A stretch of DNA of 64,000 nt from Streptomyces sp. GS7 (lineage in GTDB: Bacteria > Actinomycetota > Actinomycetes > Streptomycetales > Streptomycetaceae), in assembly GCF_009834125.1 (NCBI RefSeq), contig NZ_CP047146.1:6379501-6443500 (forward strand), written 5' to 3'. The notes beneath the pieces were generated by a model, which saw only the letters and a list, made by a program, of their open reading frames with translations, was not told the origin of the DNA and did no database searches. Made by a program: the position numbers and the translations under genes. Numbering within the stretch: the stretch's first letter is position 1; each line of letters starts with the position of its first letter. Positions 26,601-34,934 of the stretch are shown here, piece by piece.

Positions 26601-27146
26601 TTCGTCGAGCTGGTAGAGAAGACCGCCCCGCGCCAGTTGGAGCTGCTGAGGGGGCGCCGGGAGCGCGGCGGCGAGCAGGTCGAGGGATGGGTGCGGCCGC
26701 TGTGGGAGTTCTGGGCGGAGACACTGCCAGCCGCGCTGGACGCCGAGTTCGGGGACCAGCGCGCCGTCCAGCCGACCCTGCGCACGCTGCTGGAGCACGT
26801 CCGCGGCGGCACACCGAAGCCACGTCCGCGCAAGGAGTTCACGCAACCCCGGCGTTCCGTGGCCGATGACGACGACTGGGGCACCGCCCCGCGGGCCTCC
26901 ACCGACGCCTACCAGGGCGGCGGCATCGACGAGCGTGCGCGACGCGCCCCGGCGGACGACTACGACGACGCGTGCGACGACCGGCTCCCGCGTTCCTCCG
27001 GGGAACGCGTCAACGGGCACTCCGGCGGAGCCGATCGGTCTTCGGTGCCGTGGGACGAGCCCGGCGATCCCCGTCCGTACGAGGCCGCCGACGACGGCGG
27101 CCGGGACCGCTCGCGACGCAACCCCTGGGACGGAGACACGGAGTGA
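23664..27146 (+). CDS. Tubulin-like GTPase-fold protein
   Basis: A very large cytoplasmic protein of 1160 residues. The N-terminal 500 residues resemble the bacterial tubulin-like family (Tubulin_2 type). A glycine loop, FVGLGGTGGLVGAELERRL, lies near residue 9. The tubulin signature G-box appears as SVAGGTGAGIFLDYLHLI near residue 193, and KIYPLVVMPSSFP lies downstream. The rest is helical and mixed, with many Arg/Glu helices, and ends in a 100-residue disordered tail rich in Asp and Arg. The ATG at 23664 follows GGAGG with good spacing. The stop overlaps the GTG of the next gene. It could polymerise or form the scaffold of a complex. In other actinobacterial loci this family occurs beside GTPase and VWA genes. 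Confidence 0.75.
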   Translation: MKIFQPMLFVGLGGTGGLVGAELERRLRAELCGPDGVALTGRLGGHAPYQLPDCLQFVYADYSESDLQRLPQFNVDPSLRAAYARTSRATHNLLPNFDSSPEVTKMLRASLRDEVADWLPPRIDEPKVTPLHNGAGQLPTVGRAALFATLRHSLAPVLEPLLQAIDAIAKSAGELGELGGGKVNGCDVFVAFSVAGGTGAGIFLDYLHLINHAFRMRRFDGVKIYPLVVMPSSFPSAAGGGREADLNAARAVVDLFRLVDGQNAPTEGAEIGDLDHEAGIGIRYPGTTPIRLRTGILPTAFLFSPTAGIRQDDLRRSIVSLVMSLVGTELGDGRSRGRMAAADDDYQTFAASFINRGVHRSALSPTGIGRQGVSTSLVASMTAPMDQLADLVAGRLLREAVTDLVERPRTSLRDTAVPMIRQLFADSQLEELWERKQLPVPEPEPLPRGSRAIELALGERIADMQRLLSDLQSVADRQAASMADRFAPRPAIDKLLQTVDPFLAERVVRGVPDSDEPIARLGFLGMLNSRAVAPQRPPGVTEQPPKIPRIRGRLAGMSPARWGDDDVQAALQAQNIWYQWRCRVVWHEAWREQQQRWQSQADAAGTDLGRLVNAFLTHSERERKVSAQKGLDLYEDRTGISYLLPPQRTLNHFYEDLVTRLIRREGLREHDDEAALLLKMINGDIWRRAHSLSRRNPDSAVAAVKAQLEGRITRLFAESGEHLEERPLLPPMSTLLAAAAGDADAAEQVSKEALDLFGRKLTGLLPVGFTPEGTGPLRVLVTHPRVQAVEEVQEFLGKALRLPSDAKNAVEYRGMESDSITVVLFRSEMSLTQVPEARKVLRQWARAKDSEQAQDVLRWRQRLGFRDSWMVSSAEDRRAILHRLLCCMWNGQLDVLDGDPASPGRIRLRLFPETGDQVPGVRLRLGDFPGGVSSWAELLRSYERWIVLDDERTVEDYCEKLMTAQPLGLARNGSEPHSLFVELVEKTAPRQLELLRGRRERGGEQVEGWVRPLWEFWAETLPAALDAEFGDQRAVQPTLRTLLEHVRGGTPKPRPRKEFTQPRRSVADDDDWGTAPRASTDAYQGGGIDERARRAPADDYDDACDDRLPRSSGERVNGHSGGADRSSVPWDEPGDPRPYEAADDGGRDRSRRNPWDGDTE

Positions 27147-29746
27147 TCAACCCCGAGGACATCGGCGCGGTCGTCCACCTCGACCTGCGCGCCGGGGCGG
27201 CGGAACTCGGCACCGCCCGCGCTCTGCGGGCCACGGTCGCCCGGCAACTCGGCCGGGCCGGACTGCCGGAACCCGACCACCCGCTCTTCCTGGTCGTCGA
27301 CACCCCGGCCGGGCTGACCGGCCATCAGCGGCAGTACGAACTGCTCACCGCCTACCGGGCCCCGGGCGAGATCAGGATCCTGGTCCTGCTGGTCGGCAGC
27401 GCGCCCGGTTCGTCCGCCGATGAGGACGAGGCGTTCCCGCCGGACCGGCGGCTGGTGCGGCCCGCGGTGCTGCGGGCCTCCGGCACCGGCCTGCTGTGGG
27501 CGGGCGATCTGCGCTCCGCACGCACGGCACTGGAGCAGCCCGCGCCGGACGAACCGGAGGCGCTGGCGGTCCTGGTGGATGTGCTGTCGGTCCCGGACGT
27601 CTTCCTGAGGGTGCTCGACGACGTCGGATCGCTGCCCGACGCGGTCGCCGCGCCCGGGGTGCGGCTGTTGGAGCAGGACCTGCCGCCGGAGGTCCGCGAC
27701 CGGGCCTGGCGCGACGCGCTCACCCGGTTCGCGGGCGAGGACACTGAACCCGCCCCGGATCTGCCGGTGACCGCCTGGTCCACGGCCGAACTGCCCGAGC
27801 CGCTGCGGGGGTTGGTGGCGGGCCGGGGCGGCCGCGACCAGCGGCACCGGGAGCCGGGCGGGGTGGCGGACAGTGCCTACCGCGCGTGCGCGTACGCCCT
27901 GGACGACGCCGAGGACGCGCTGGCCGGACTGCGGGCCCTCCCCGGGCTGCTAAGCGGCTCGCGCCGGGAGGCGTTCGAGGCCGACCTCGACCAGGCGCGC
28001 CAGGCGCTCGGCGACTACCGGGACCTCGTCGGCACTGCCCTGCACAGCGGTGGCTCCGGCACGACACCGTCCGCCGCCGAGGTGGCGGCCCGGCTCGCGG
28101 CCCTCGGTCTGCGGGTGCCCTCGGCCGAGGGCGTGGGCGAGCGGATCGGCGAGGGACTGCGGGAGTTCGCCAAGAAGCTGCTGGGGCGGGGGCTGGCCCT
28201 GCGCGCGGTGGCTCAGCGCTTCACCGGCCTGGCCGGGCGGGTGGAGCCGGTGCCCGGTTCCGCGCTGCTGCCGAAGCTCGCCGGCCTCTCCGGCGCACGA
28301 ACGGGCTCACGCGGGGGCACCCCCGTCTCCGACGCGGCGGCACAGCGGTCCGGGACGCGGGGTGGCCCGCTGCCGAGCCCCGTGGTGGGTCTGCCGGCGG
28401 CGGCCACCGCGGGGCTGCTCGGTGCGCTGTGGCAGGGGCCCTTCGTGTCGCTGGCGATCCCCGTCCCGCTGGTGTTCGTCGGCGTGGCGCTGCTCGGCGC
28501 ATCCCGTCTGCGAGGTGCCCAGCGCCCGGTCCGCTGGGCTGTGGGACCCCGGATCGCGGCCGCCGGCGGCGCGGTAGCCGGGGTGGTGGTGGCGTACGCG
28601 GCCACGCCCCCGCTCTGGCTGAGTGCCGCCGGTCTGCTGGCGGGCCTCGGTGCCGCGGTGGAGACGGCTCGCCGGCTCTGGCGTGCGGCGGCCGACTCCT
28701 GGGCCGCGGGCCACGGGACCGCCGCGCTGCGCCGGGCCCTGGAGGGGCTCGATGGGTTGCTGGCCGAGGCGGTCCGCGAGCACTGGGCCGCCGAGGAGCG
28801 CATGTACTGCGCCGATGCGGCCCGGTCCGTCGCCGGCATGCTGCGGGCGACGGCGGACGCCGCGGACGCCGAGGCGATGCCCGAGCCGGAGCGGCCCGCG
28901 GCCGCCGGTGCGTCCGGCACTGAGCCGCCCGTCGCGGACGACTGGCTGTCCAGCGCCTCGGCCCTGGAGGCGGACGCCTTCGCAGCGGCCGACGACGCGG
29001 ACAGCAACTGGGCGAGCGTGTACGCCTGGGACGACGCGCCCTCCGGGGACGAGCCCGCCGAACCCGACGAGGAGGAAACCTCCGCCCCGGCCGCCGACCC
29101 GTGGGAGGACCGCACCGTCGGGGTGCCGCGCTGGCTGGACCGCGAGAGCGGCGAAGGCGGACCGGAGCTGGTCGCCACCCTGGCCGGTGATCTGACGGAC
29201 GCCGCCCTGGTCGCCATGAAGTCCTATTGGGGTGCCGTCGAACGCGGCCAGGCCGGCGCCCTCGCCGTCCGGCGCACCGAGAAGCTGGTCCGCGACCTGC
29301 TGTCGACGGCCCGCTGTCACCTCCGGCGCAACGGGGTGCTGGCCCCGCCTCCGTTCGTCGCCGGACACCGCACCCGCGCCACCTCGGCGAACCTGCTGGG
29401 GACCGACCCGCACCGGGTGGCCGAACTGGTCGGCGCGGACGCCGACCGGCGCGCCGTGGTGCAGCTGTCCTCACCGGAGCAGGGCACGCTGCTCAGCCGC
29501 GACCCGGCGGCGGCGGTATGGATCAGATTCGCCCCGGACGCGGTGCGCGGCGAGGTCGAGAAGACCTGGCGGACGAGCGGTTCGGCCCAGCCGCACGAGG
29601 CGCTGTGGACCTCGTCGGGACGGTACGCGGGTCTGATTCGGCTCACCCCGCTGCGGATGGGGGTCGTGGACACCGTCCGGCCCCGCCAGAGCCCCGGGGC
29701 CGACCCGGTGGACGCGTGCGAACGAAGGGACGGCGACCACTGGTGA
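27143..29746 (+). CDS. Membrane protein of unknown function in the tubulin/GTPase operon
   Basis: A protein of 867 residues from the GTG at 27143, which overlaps the stop of the tubulin-like gene (GTGA). Residues 1-130 look like a small alpha/beta domain (GAVVHLDLRAG, HPLFLVVDTPAGL, IRILVLLVGSAPG). A helical region follows. Two paired hydrophobic segments lie at about residues 415-456 (GLLGALWQGPFVSLAIPVPL) and 464-510 (AGGAVAGVVVAYAATPPLWL), giving about four membrane helices. The C-terminal half is cytoplasmic and acidic, with a final alpha/beta domain of about 200 residues. I do not recognise the family. Its position between tubulin-like and GTPase genes suggests it anchors the complex in the membrane. 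Confidence 0.7.
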   Translation: MINPEDIGAVVHLDLRAGAAELGTARALRATVARQLGRAGLPEPDHPLFLVVDTPAGLTGHQRQYELLTAYRAPGEIRILVLLVGSAPGSSADEDEAFPPDRRLVRPAVLRASGTGLLWAGDLRSARTALEQPAPDEPEALAVLVDVLSVPDVFLRVLDDVGSLPDAVAAPGVRLLEQDLPPEVRDRAWRDALTRFAGEDTEPAPDLPVTAWSTAELPEPLRGLVAGRGGRDQRHREPGGVADSAYRACAYALDDAEDALAGLRALPGLLSGSRREAFEADLDQARQALGDYRDLVGTALHSGGSGTTPSAAEVAARLAALGLRVPSAEGVGERIGEGLREFAKKLLGRGLALRAVAQRFTGLAGRVEPVPGSALLPKLAGLSGARTGSRGGTPVSDAAAQRSGTRGGPLPSPVVGLPAAATAGLLGALWQGPFVSLAIPVPLVFVGVALLGASRLRGAQRPVRWAVGPRIAAAGGAVAGVVVAYAATPPLWLSAAGLLAGLGAAVETARRLWRAAADSWAAGHGTAALRRALEGLDGLLAEAVREHWAAEERMYCADAARSVAGMLRATADAADAEAMPEPERPAAAGASGTEPPVADDWLSSASALEADAFAAADDADSNWASVYAWDDAPSGDEPAEPDEEETSAPAADPWEDRTVGVPRWLDRESGEGGPELVATLAGDLTDAALVAMKSYWGAVERGQAGALAVRRTEKLVRDLLSTARCHLRRNGVLAPPPFVAGHRTRATSANLLGTDPHRVAELVGADADRRAVVQLSSPEQGTLLSRDPAAAVWIRFAPDAVRGEVEKTWRTSGSAQPHEALWTSSGRYAGLIRLTPLRMGVVDTVRPRQSPGADPVDACERRDGDHW

Positions 29747-31854
29747 CCAGCACCTCGCACTCCGACCTGGTGGAGCCGGGCAGTTCGCATCGGACCACCC
29801 TCGCCTTCACCCTCGCCTCGGGGCGGCGCCGCATCGCCCCGGTCCGCTTCGGCCGCACCTCCCGCCGCGATCCGCTGCTGCCCCAGCGGATCCGCAACGG
29901 CCTCCTCGACGACGAGGGACAGCAGTGCGTCCAGGTGCGGCTGACCGCCGCCGACGCGGCGAACCCGGCGGCGCGCGCACTGCTGGACGTGGAGGCGAGC
30001 ACCGCCCTGCGTCTGCACCGGGCGCTCGACGACACGGAGTACGCGGCGCTCTTCCCGCGGATCATCGGCTACGAACTGGACGCCGCCGAGCCCTTCCTGC
30101 TGTACGCCGCGCCGCGCGGCATCGCCGCCGTGCGCACCCATGTGATGTCCGCGACCGACCAGCGGGTCCTCGCCCGTGATCTGCTGCTGGCGCTGTGCGT
30201 GCTCGACGGCCAGGACCTGGTGTTGCGCGGGATCTCGCCGGCCACGGTGCTCTGGGACGGCACCTCGGTCCAGCTCTGGGGGCTGGAGGGGGCGGCCCGC
30301 GCCGGCCGACCGAGGACCCGGTGGGGCAGAGCGCCCTACTGCTCGCCCGAACAGCGCCGGGGCGAGGGCCGCGTCGACCCCCGGGACGCGGTCTGGAGCG
30401 CGGCCCAGGTGCTCTACCAGCTGGTGACCGGCCGGCCCGGTCCATCCGATCGGGCACCCGCCGATCTCGCCGAGCACCGGGTGCTCGCCGAGACGCTGCG
30501 CGACGCCTTCGCTCCGCAGGCAGCCGACCGGCCGACCCCCGGGCGGCTGCTCGACCTCCTGACCCCGGGCACCGCCCGGCGCGTCGCGCTGAGCGTTCCC
30601 GCCGACGAGACGCGCCCGCACCGCACGGCGTTCGACCAAGCGCTCGACCTCAAGCGGCTGGCACCCGCCCCCGAACCCCACGACGGGTCCGGGACGCCGC
30701 CCGGGCGGAGCAACGGAGAAGTCCTCTGCCCATACTGCCTGGAGGCCATCCAGCTCGACCTCAGGTCACTGTTCGTCACCGACAGCAGGATGCAGTACCA
30801 GCCGCTGGACGTCTCCGGCGTCGGCAACCCCCTGCGGCGCGAGGACATCATGCGCGGCGCCGTCCAGAAGTGCACAGCGGACCCGGACTTCCCCGAGCAC
30901 TTCATCCCGGTGCCCTACCTCACCCACGGCCGGCCGCTGACCGTCGCGATGGTCGGCCAGTCCTCCACCGGCAAGAGCCATCTGCTGACCCAGATGATCG
31001 CCGAGATCACCGACGGCGGCCTGGAGCCGTTCGGACTGAAGTGGCAGTCCGTCAACCCGGAGCAGCACGCGCGCTTCGTACGGGAACGGGTGCAGCCGCT
31101 GCGCAACGGCAAGGTCCTCGACCACACCGGCGCCCTCGGCCTGGACGGCTTCGCCCGATTCGTGGAGTCCCTCCTGATCACCGACGCCCGCGGGCGGGTA
31201 CGTCCGGTCGCCTTCTTCGACCTCGGCGGCGAGGACCTCGTACGGACCGATGCCGCGCTCCGCTTCCTGCTCGGGGTCGACGCCATGCTCTTCGTCGTGG
31301 ACCCGGCGCTGGCTCTCCCACTGCCGCATCTGGACCACGCCAGGGAACGCTGGGGTCTTGAGGTGAACCGGGACGGCGATCTCGCCTTCGGCACCGTCCT
31401 GGACCGGCTGCCCAAGAACGGCCCGTACCTCGACGTGGCGGCCGCGATGGTGCTTGGCAAGGCGGACCTCCTGCGGTTCCAGCCACCCGTCGACCGGTGG
31501 CTGGGCGAGGCGGCGCCCACCTCGCTCGACCCCGCGCTGATGCGCGAGGAGAGCCGGGACGTCTACGGGCTGCTGCGCCACCATGCCGGCCAGGCGTGGC
31601 TGCGCCCGTTCGACGCGATCCGGCGGTGCACCCTGCACGTAGCGTCGGCCACCGGCGGTCAGGAGGACAACGGCCGCTATCCGGCCGGGGCGGGGCCCCG
31701 GCGGGTGCTGGAGCCGCTGCTGTCGCTACTGGCGATGCACGGGCTGATCGAAGTGCCGGGCGGTGCCGAGGCGTTCGCCGTCGGAGGGCCGGACGCGAGG
31801 CAAGCCGTGCCGTCGCCGGAAGCCAGAGGAACTGTGGGAGAGGAAGAACGGTGA
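29743..31854 (+). CDS. Pseudokinase-GTPase fusion (double-GTPase-like)
   Basis: A protein of 703 residues from the GTG overlapping the previous stop. Residues about 50-290 follow a protein-kinase C-lobe plan (LRGISPATVLWDG in place of HRDxxPxN, LWGLEGAARAGRP in place of DFG, GRAPYCSPEQ as the APE region, then RPTPGRLLDLL). The catalytic and DFG aspartates are missing, so it is a pseudokinase. A CPYC pair at about residue 329 suggests a degenerate zinc knuckle. From about residue 400 there is a complete GTPase: P-loop MVGQSSTGKSH, G3 DLGGED near 493, and G4-like GKADLL near 571. This resembles the double-GTPase families found beside GAP1 proteins in actinobacteria. It is probably the central switch of the operon's complex. 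Confidence 0.75.
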   Translation: MTSTSHSDLVEPGSSHRTTLAFTLASGRRRIAPVRFGRTSRRDPLLPQRIRNGLLDDEGQQCVQVRLTAADAANPAARALLDVEASTALRLHRALDDTEYAALFPRIIGYELDAAEPFLLYAAPRGIAAVRTHVMSATDQRVLARDLLLALCVLDGQDLVLRGISPATVLWDGTSVQLWGLEGAARAGRPRTRWGRAPYCSPEQRRGEGRVDPRDAVWSAAQVLYQLVTGRPGPSDRAPADLAEHRVLAETLRDAFAPQAADRPTPGRLLDLLTPGTARRVALSVPADETRPHRTAFDQALDLKRLAPAPEPHDGSGTPPGRSNGEVLCPYCLEAIQLDLRSLFVTDSRMQYQPLDVSGVGNPLRREDIMRGAVQKCTADPDFPEHFIPVPYLTHGRPLTVAMVGQSSTGKSHLLTQMIAEITDGGLEPFGLKWQSVNPEQHARFVRERVQPLRNGKVLDHTGALGLDGFARFVESLLITDARGRVRPVAFFDLGGEDLVRTDAALRFLLGVDAMLFVVDPALALPLPHLDHARERWGLEVNRDGDLAFGTVLDRLPKNGPYLDVAAAMVLGKADLLRFQPPVDRWLGEAAPTSLDPALMREESRDVYGLLRHHAGQAWLRPFDAIRRCTLHVASATGGQEDNGRYPAGAGPRRVLEPLLSLLAMHGLIEVPGGAEAFAVGGPDARQAVPSPEARGTVGEEER

Positions 31855-33806
31855 ACGACTTCCAGGACCGGAGACCGGCTCTCCGGGCATCGGCTGGCAC
31901 GGCCGGGCAGGGCAGCAGCGGTACCGCGGGCTCGGTACACCAGGTGGTCTTCCGATGGGACGGCAACCAGGGACGCCAGGGCACCGGCATGAAGGCCGTC
32001 GCCCACTCCTGCTCGGCCGAGCGCGCCGAGGAACTGGGCAGGGAACTAGGCCCGTTGCTGTGGGTGTCCGGCGCGCCGGCCCCGCGACAGAGCGTCGTAC
32101 GCACCCTGTCCCGCGACGGTGAGGTCATGCTCGTCCAGCGCTGGCCCACCACCGACCGGGGTGGCCGGCCCAGCACGGTCAGCCATGTCCTCGTCGGTGA
32201 GCCGCAGACCCTGAAGACCCGTCAGTGCCTCGGGCTCGCGCACGGCGGCTGGGGCAAACGGGAGTCCGCCGAGCAGGCCACCGGGCGGCAGCACGTGGTG
32301 GAGTGCGCGGCACTCGACAAATTGGCGCGGGAACGACTCCCGGGAATGCGGGAGTTGCTGCCGACGGTCAAGCATGCGCTGACCCTGGTCACCGCGGAGT
32401 GGCTGCGCGATCCGACGCAGCGGGTGTCCTTGCTCACGGGCGAGGAGGAGCTGCCCGGCTGGCCCGGCCAGGACGCCGCGCCGCTGGTGTATCTGGGGCT
32501 GTTCATGCTCTTCGGTCCCTGGCTGGGTCAGGAGTGGACGTTCGCCACATACGACATGGTCGACACCCACCCGCTGCGGCTGATGAGCGTCCCACGCTGG
32601 GAGCCGGACACAGGCGGTTCCGGTCCGCTGGCCCGGGTCATGTGCCGCCCACCGGCCCATCCCCGGTTCGAGCACAGGGCGGCGGCCCAGCTCGTGGCTT
32701 ACCTCCTGGGGCACCCGGCGGACCGTCCCGGGGTGCCGCAGCTGGTCGACGGGCTCGGCGGCGGCGCGGCGCTGGACTGGCCGCGACGGCGCGCCCTGCT
32801 TGAGGACATCCTGGACGCCGACCGCCTGACCGCCCCCCACCCGGCCACTCCGCCCCGCCTCCCGGACCGGGAACCGGACCTTGCTGCGACCGCCCCGCCC
32901 CCGGCCCTCCAGCCGGATCCCGCCCCTCTCACCCCGACGCCTACCTCAGCCCCCGCGTCCGTCTCCACCCCCTCACCGTCACCCTCCTCACCCCCGACGA
33001 CACCTCCGCGCCCCGGCCGCGCGCCCGCCCCCCGTCCCACGGCACCCGCCACCGGCTATCCCGCAGCCGACACCGAACCGACCCCGCTCCACGAGGTCTT
33101 GGAGGACTTGCATGTGCTCCGTCGCAGGAACGCCGCGCAGCGTGGCAAATTGGCCGACCGCCTCCGCACCCTGCCTGACGATCTGCTCCTGCGCGAGCTG
33201 CGCTCCGGCGGGCTGCCGCCGGAGTCCGTGGAACTGCTGCTGAACGCGCTCGGGGACGACGACCGTGTCCGGAAACGCGGGATGGAGATGCGGCACGCGC
33301 TGTGCGCGGAGGTGCTACGCAACGGCCTGTACCTCGCGCCGAACGAGCCGGGCACGGAACCTGCTTCGCGGACGGCCCTGGCCGGCCGGGCGGCCGACCT
33401 CTTCACCTGGGCCGTCGCCCCCCTCGCCGGCGACGAACGCTATCTGCGCGATCTACAAGAACTCCTGCATCGCATGTGCCGGGACCGCCACCCCGCCGCG
33501 GGCAACTGGCTCCGGGAGGCCATCATCGCGCCCAGGAACGGGCGGGCCCCCGAACTGCCGCCGATCCTGTGGCAGCAGATCCTGCGGGACGTGATCGGCC
33601 AGAGCCCCGCACAGTCCACCACTTCCCACGAACCCCTCGCCACCCCGGCGTACACCTCATCCCCCGAGCCCACCGACCTCGGCCCGGGACCACGCACCTC
33701 CCCATCCCGGCTCTCCGAGCTGACGAACAGCCTGGGCTGCGTGGTGGGGACCGGCGCCGGAGTGATCGCCCTGCTCCTCCTCTCGCTCGTGCTGATCTCG
33801 CTGTGA
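31851..33806 (+). CDS. GTPase-associated protein 1-like, tail-anchored
   Basis: A protein of 651 residues from the GTG overlapping the GTPase stop. The N-terminal region (VHQVVFRWDGNQGRQGTGMK, then HSCSAERAEELGRELGPLLW) and the following block (LGLFMLFGPWLGQEWTFATY) match the pattern of GAP1-type proteins encoded next to such GTPases. Residues about 345-405 are a Pro/Ser/Thr-rich linker. A helical domain at about 420-590 follows (LHEVLEDLHVLRRRNAAQRG). The last 22 residues are one hydrophobic helix (VGTGAGVIALLLLSLVLISL), so the protein is tail-anchored with its bulk in the cytoplasm. It likely regulates or binds the GTPase. It is the last gene of the operon; a strong terminator starts 37 bases after its stop. 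Confidence 0.75.
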   Translation: MNDFQDRRPALRASAGTAGQGSSGTAGSVHQVVFRWDGNQGRQGTGMKAVAHSCSAERAEELGRELGPLLWVSGAPAPRQSVVRTLSRDGEVMLVQRWPTTDRGGRPSTVSHVLVGEPQTLKTRQCLGLAHGGWGKRESAEQATGRQHVVECAALDKLARERLPGMRELLPTVKHALTLVTAEWLRDPTQRVSLLTGEEELPGWPGQDAAPLVYLGLFMLFGPWLGQEWTFATYDMVDTHPLRLMSVPRWEPDTGGSGPLARVMCRPPAHPRFEHRAAAQLVAYLLGHPADRPGVPQLVDGLGGGAALDWPRRRALLEDILDADRLTAPHPATPPRLPDREPDLAATAPPPALQPDPAPLTPTPTSAPASVSTPSPSPSSPPTTPPRPGRAPAPRPTAPATGYPAADTEPTPLHEVLEDLHVLRRRNAAQRGKLADRLRTLPDDLLLRELRSGGLPPESVELLLNALGDDDRVRKRGMEMRHALCAEVLRNGLYLAPNEPGTEPASRTALAGRAADLFTWAVAPLAGDERYLRDLQELLHRMCRDRHPAAGNWLREAIIAPRNGRAPELPPILWQQILRDVIGQSPAQSTTSHEPLATPAYTSSPEPTDLGPGPRTSPSRLSELTNSLGCVVGTGAGVIALLLLSLVLISL

Positions 33807-33843
33807 ACCTGCCCAGAGAGCACGGGACTTCCTGATCCCAGAG

Positions 33844-33878
33844 CCGGTCCCGGACCGTCGTATGGTCCGGGACCGGCG
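33844..33878 (+). terminator. Terminator of the large operon
   Basis: Perfect 14-bp stem (GCCGGTCCCGGACC at 33844-33857 with its complement at 33865-33878) and a 7-base loop, starting 37 bases after the stop of the GAP1-like gene. It is followed by a G/C run rather than T's, which is normal in Streptomyces. Confidence 0.85.
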
Positions 33879-34569
33879 GGGGCATGGCGGGCGGGGGCAC
33901 GGGCACTGATGGCCGTAGCCGGGCACTCCAGCTGCGCGGGCCAGTCAGCCCATCAGGGACAGGGAAATGCGCAGGAAGCGGATGCCGCGGGGGTCCTTCA
34001 GGCAGGCGAAGGGTACACGCCGCCGCGTCGACGCTGATCCACGCGCGCAAATGGCTCGAACATCTGCGCCGCGAAGTCCTTCAGATCACACCGTACTGCG
34101 GTCAACACCCCACCCAGCACACCTGGTCAACAGCACACGCGAACAAACGGGTACGTCACCAACAAGTGAACCTGGCCAAGCACTACTAGGAGATCGACGG
34201 AGTCGGGCTCCAAGGCCAGGGAGTCAGAGAACGAGTTCGGAAGGGAATGTCCATCCCAGTTTCTCGCCCCGTCACTGCTCAACCCCGGATGCCTCCCGGC
34301 AGAGGTCGTGCATTACACCGACCACGCCCAACAGCAGGACGGACCTCGACTCACGAACCCTCAAGACCGACATGAACCCCCACGACACACGCTGACAACA
34401 GCGCAGGTCAGGGCCCTAACACCGCAGAGAAGCACGTCTCAACGCACACAGCTCCGCATGAACCCGACACGAACCCCCACGGAATGCCCCAGGAGAAACC
34501 CCAGGTCAGCGCGCCGCTCTATGGGGAGTTCACCCCTCCCACTTCAATCACCCGATCGAACGCCTATGC
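33879..34569. other. Region without a recognisable gene
   Basis: About 690 bases between the operon terminator and the right border of the middle element. Short open frames exist on the plus strand, such as one ending near 34189 with WLEHLRREVLQITPYCGQHP, but none has a recognisable domain or a good ribosome site. An integrase gene would be expected here by analogy with the neighbouring element, and no trace of one was recognised. Confidence 0.5.
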
Positions 34570-34603
34570 AGAGTGCCTGGTCAACTAGCCGACCAGGCAC
34601 TCT
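34570..34603. terminator. Perfect 13-bp hairpin beside the second tRNA-Leu-derived repeat
   Basis: AGAGTGCCTGGTC at 34570-34582 pairs perfectly with 34591-34603 around an 8-base loop. It ends 7 bp before the tRNA-Leu-like repeat at 34611, the same arrangement as at the other two copies. On the minus strand it would have been the terminator of the tRNA. Confidence 0.7.
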
Positions 34604-34610
34604 GGGGTGA

Positions 34611-34633
34611 GTGTCCGAGGGGGGAGTTGGACC
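34611..34633 (-). repeat. Degenerate tRNA-Leu 3' end (second old attachment site)
   Basis: 23 bp beginning GTGTCCGAGGGGGGA, identical at 21 of 23 positions to the 3' end of the intact tRNA-Leu (48434-48456) and in the same orientation. The two changes fall in the T-loop half. No tRNA body follows. It is the border between the middle and right elements. Confidence 0.7.
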
Positions 34634-34934
34634 AATACCCCACGGATCACGCCGCTGACCGTCGAACTGGAGCTGGCTCCGTCGTAGTCGCAGATTGGAA
34701 TCCCTGGCAGGAGTCGCAGACAAGGGCTGCTCGTGTCAGCCCCCCATGTAGCCTGCGGAGAAGCACTGGTTATCAGGATGAACTACGTCTGCCGAAGGCG
34801 CGTGTTGGGTGCTCCCACTGGGGCACCATGTGCCCAGAGAGCAGCTTTCCCTGCCGGGTGGGCCTCGGGGAGCACACTGCTGGCCTGCCGATGGATTTCA
34901 GCCCACGGTTCCTCCGCTCGCGCGGAGAAAGACG

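Larger units (their letters stand above)
2339..34611. mobile_element. Middle integrative element or genomic island between tRNA-Leu repeats
   Basis: About 32.3 kb lies between two tRNA-Leu-derived 23-bp repeats in direct orientation. Each repeat has a perfect hairpin on its left side. Contents are IS remnants, a lipoprotein, a broken golvesin/SGNH gene, an ESX/RHS operon, and the large cyclase-tubulin-GTPase operon. No recombinase or transfer gene was recognised near the right border, where an element of this type should carry one, so it is probably immobilised or dependent on a relative. Borders are inferred from the repeats and hairpins only. Confidence 0.5.

Noticed and set aside
23961..27020. 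Very long open frame on the minus strand opposite the tubulin-like gene
   Set aside because: Typical antisense artefact of high G/C coding DNA: the plus strand has the recognisable motifs, ribosome site and operon overlaps; the minus-strand product has no domain.
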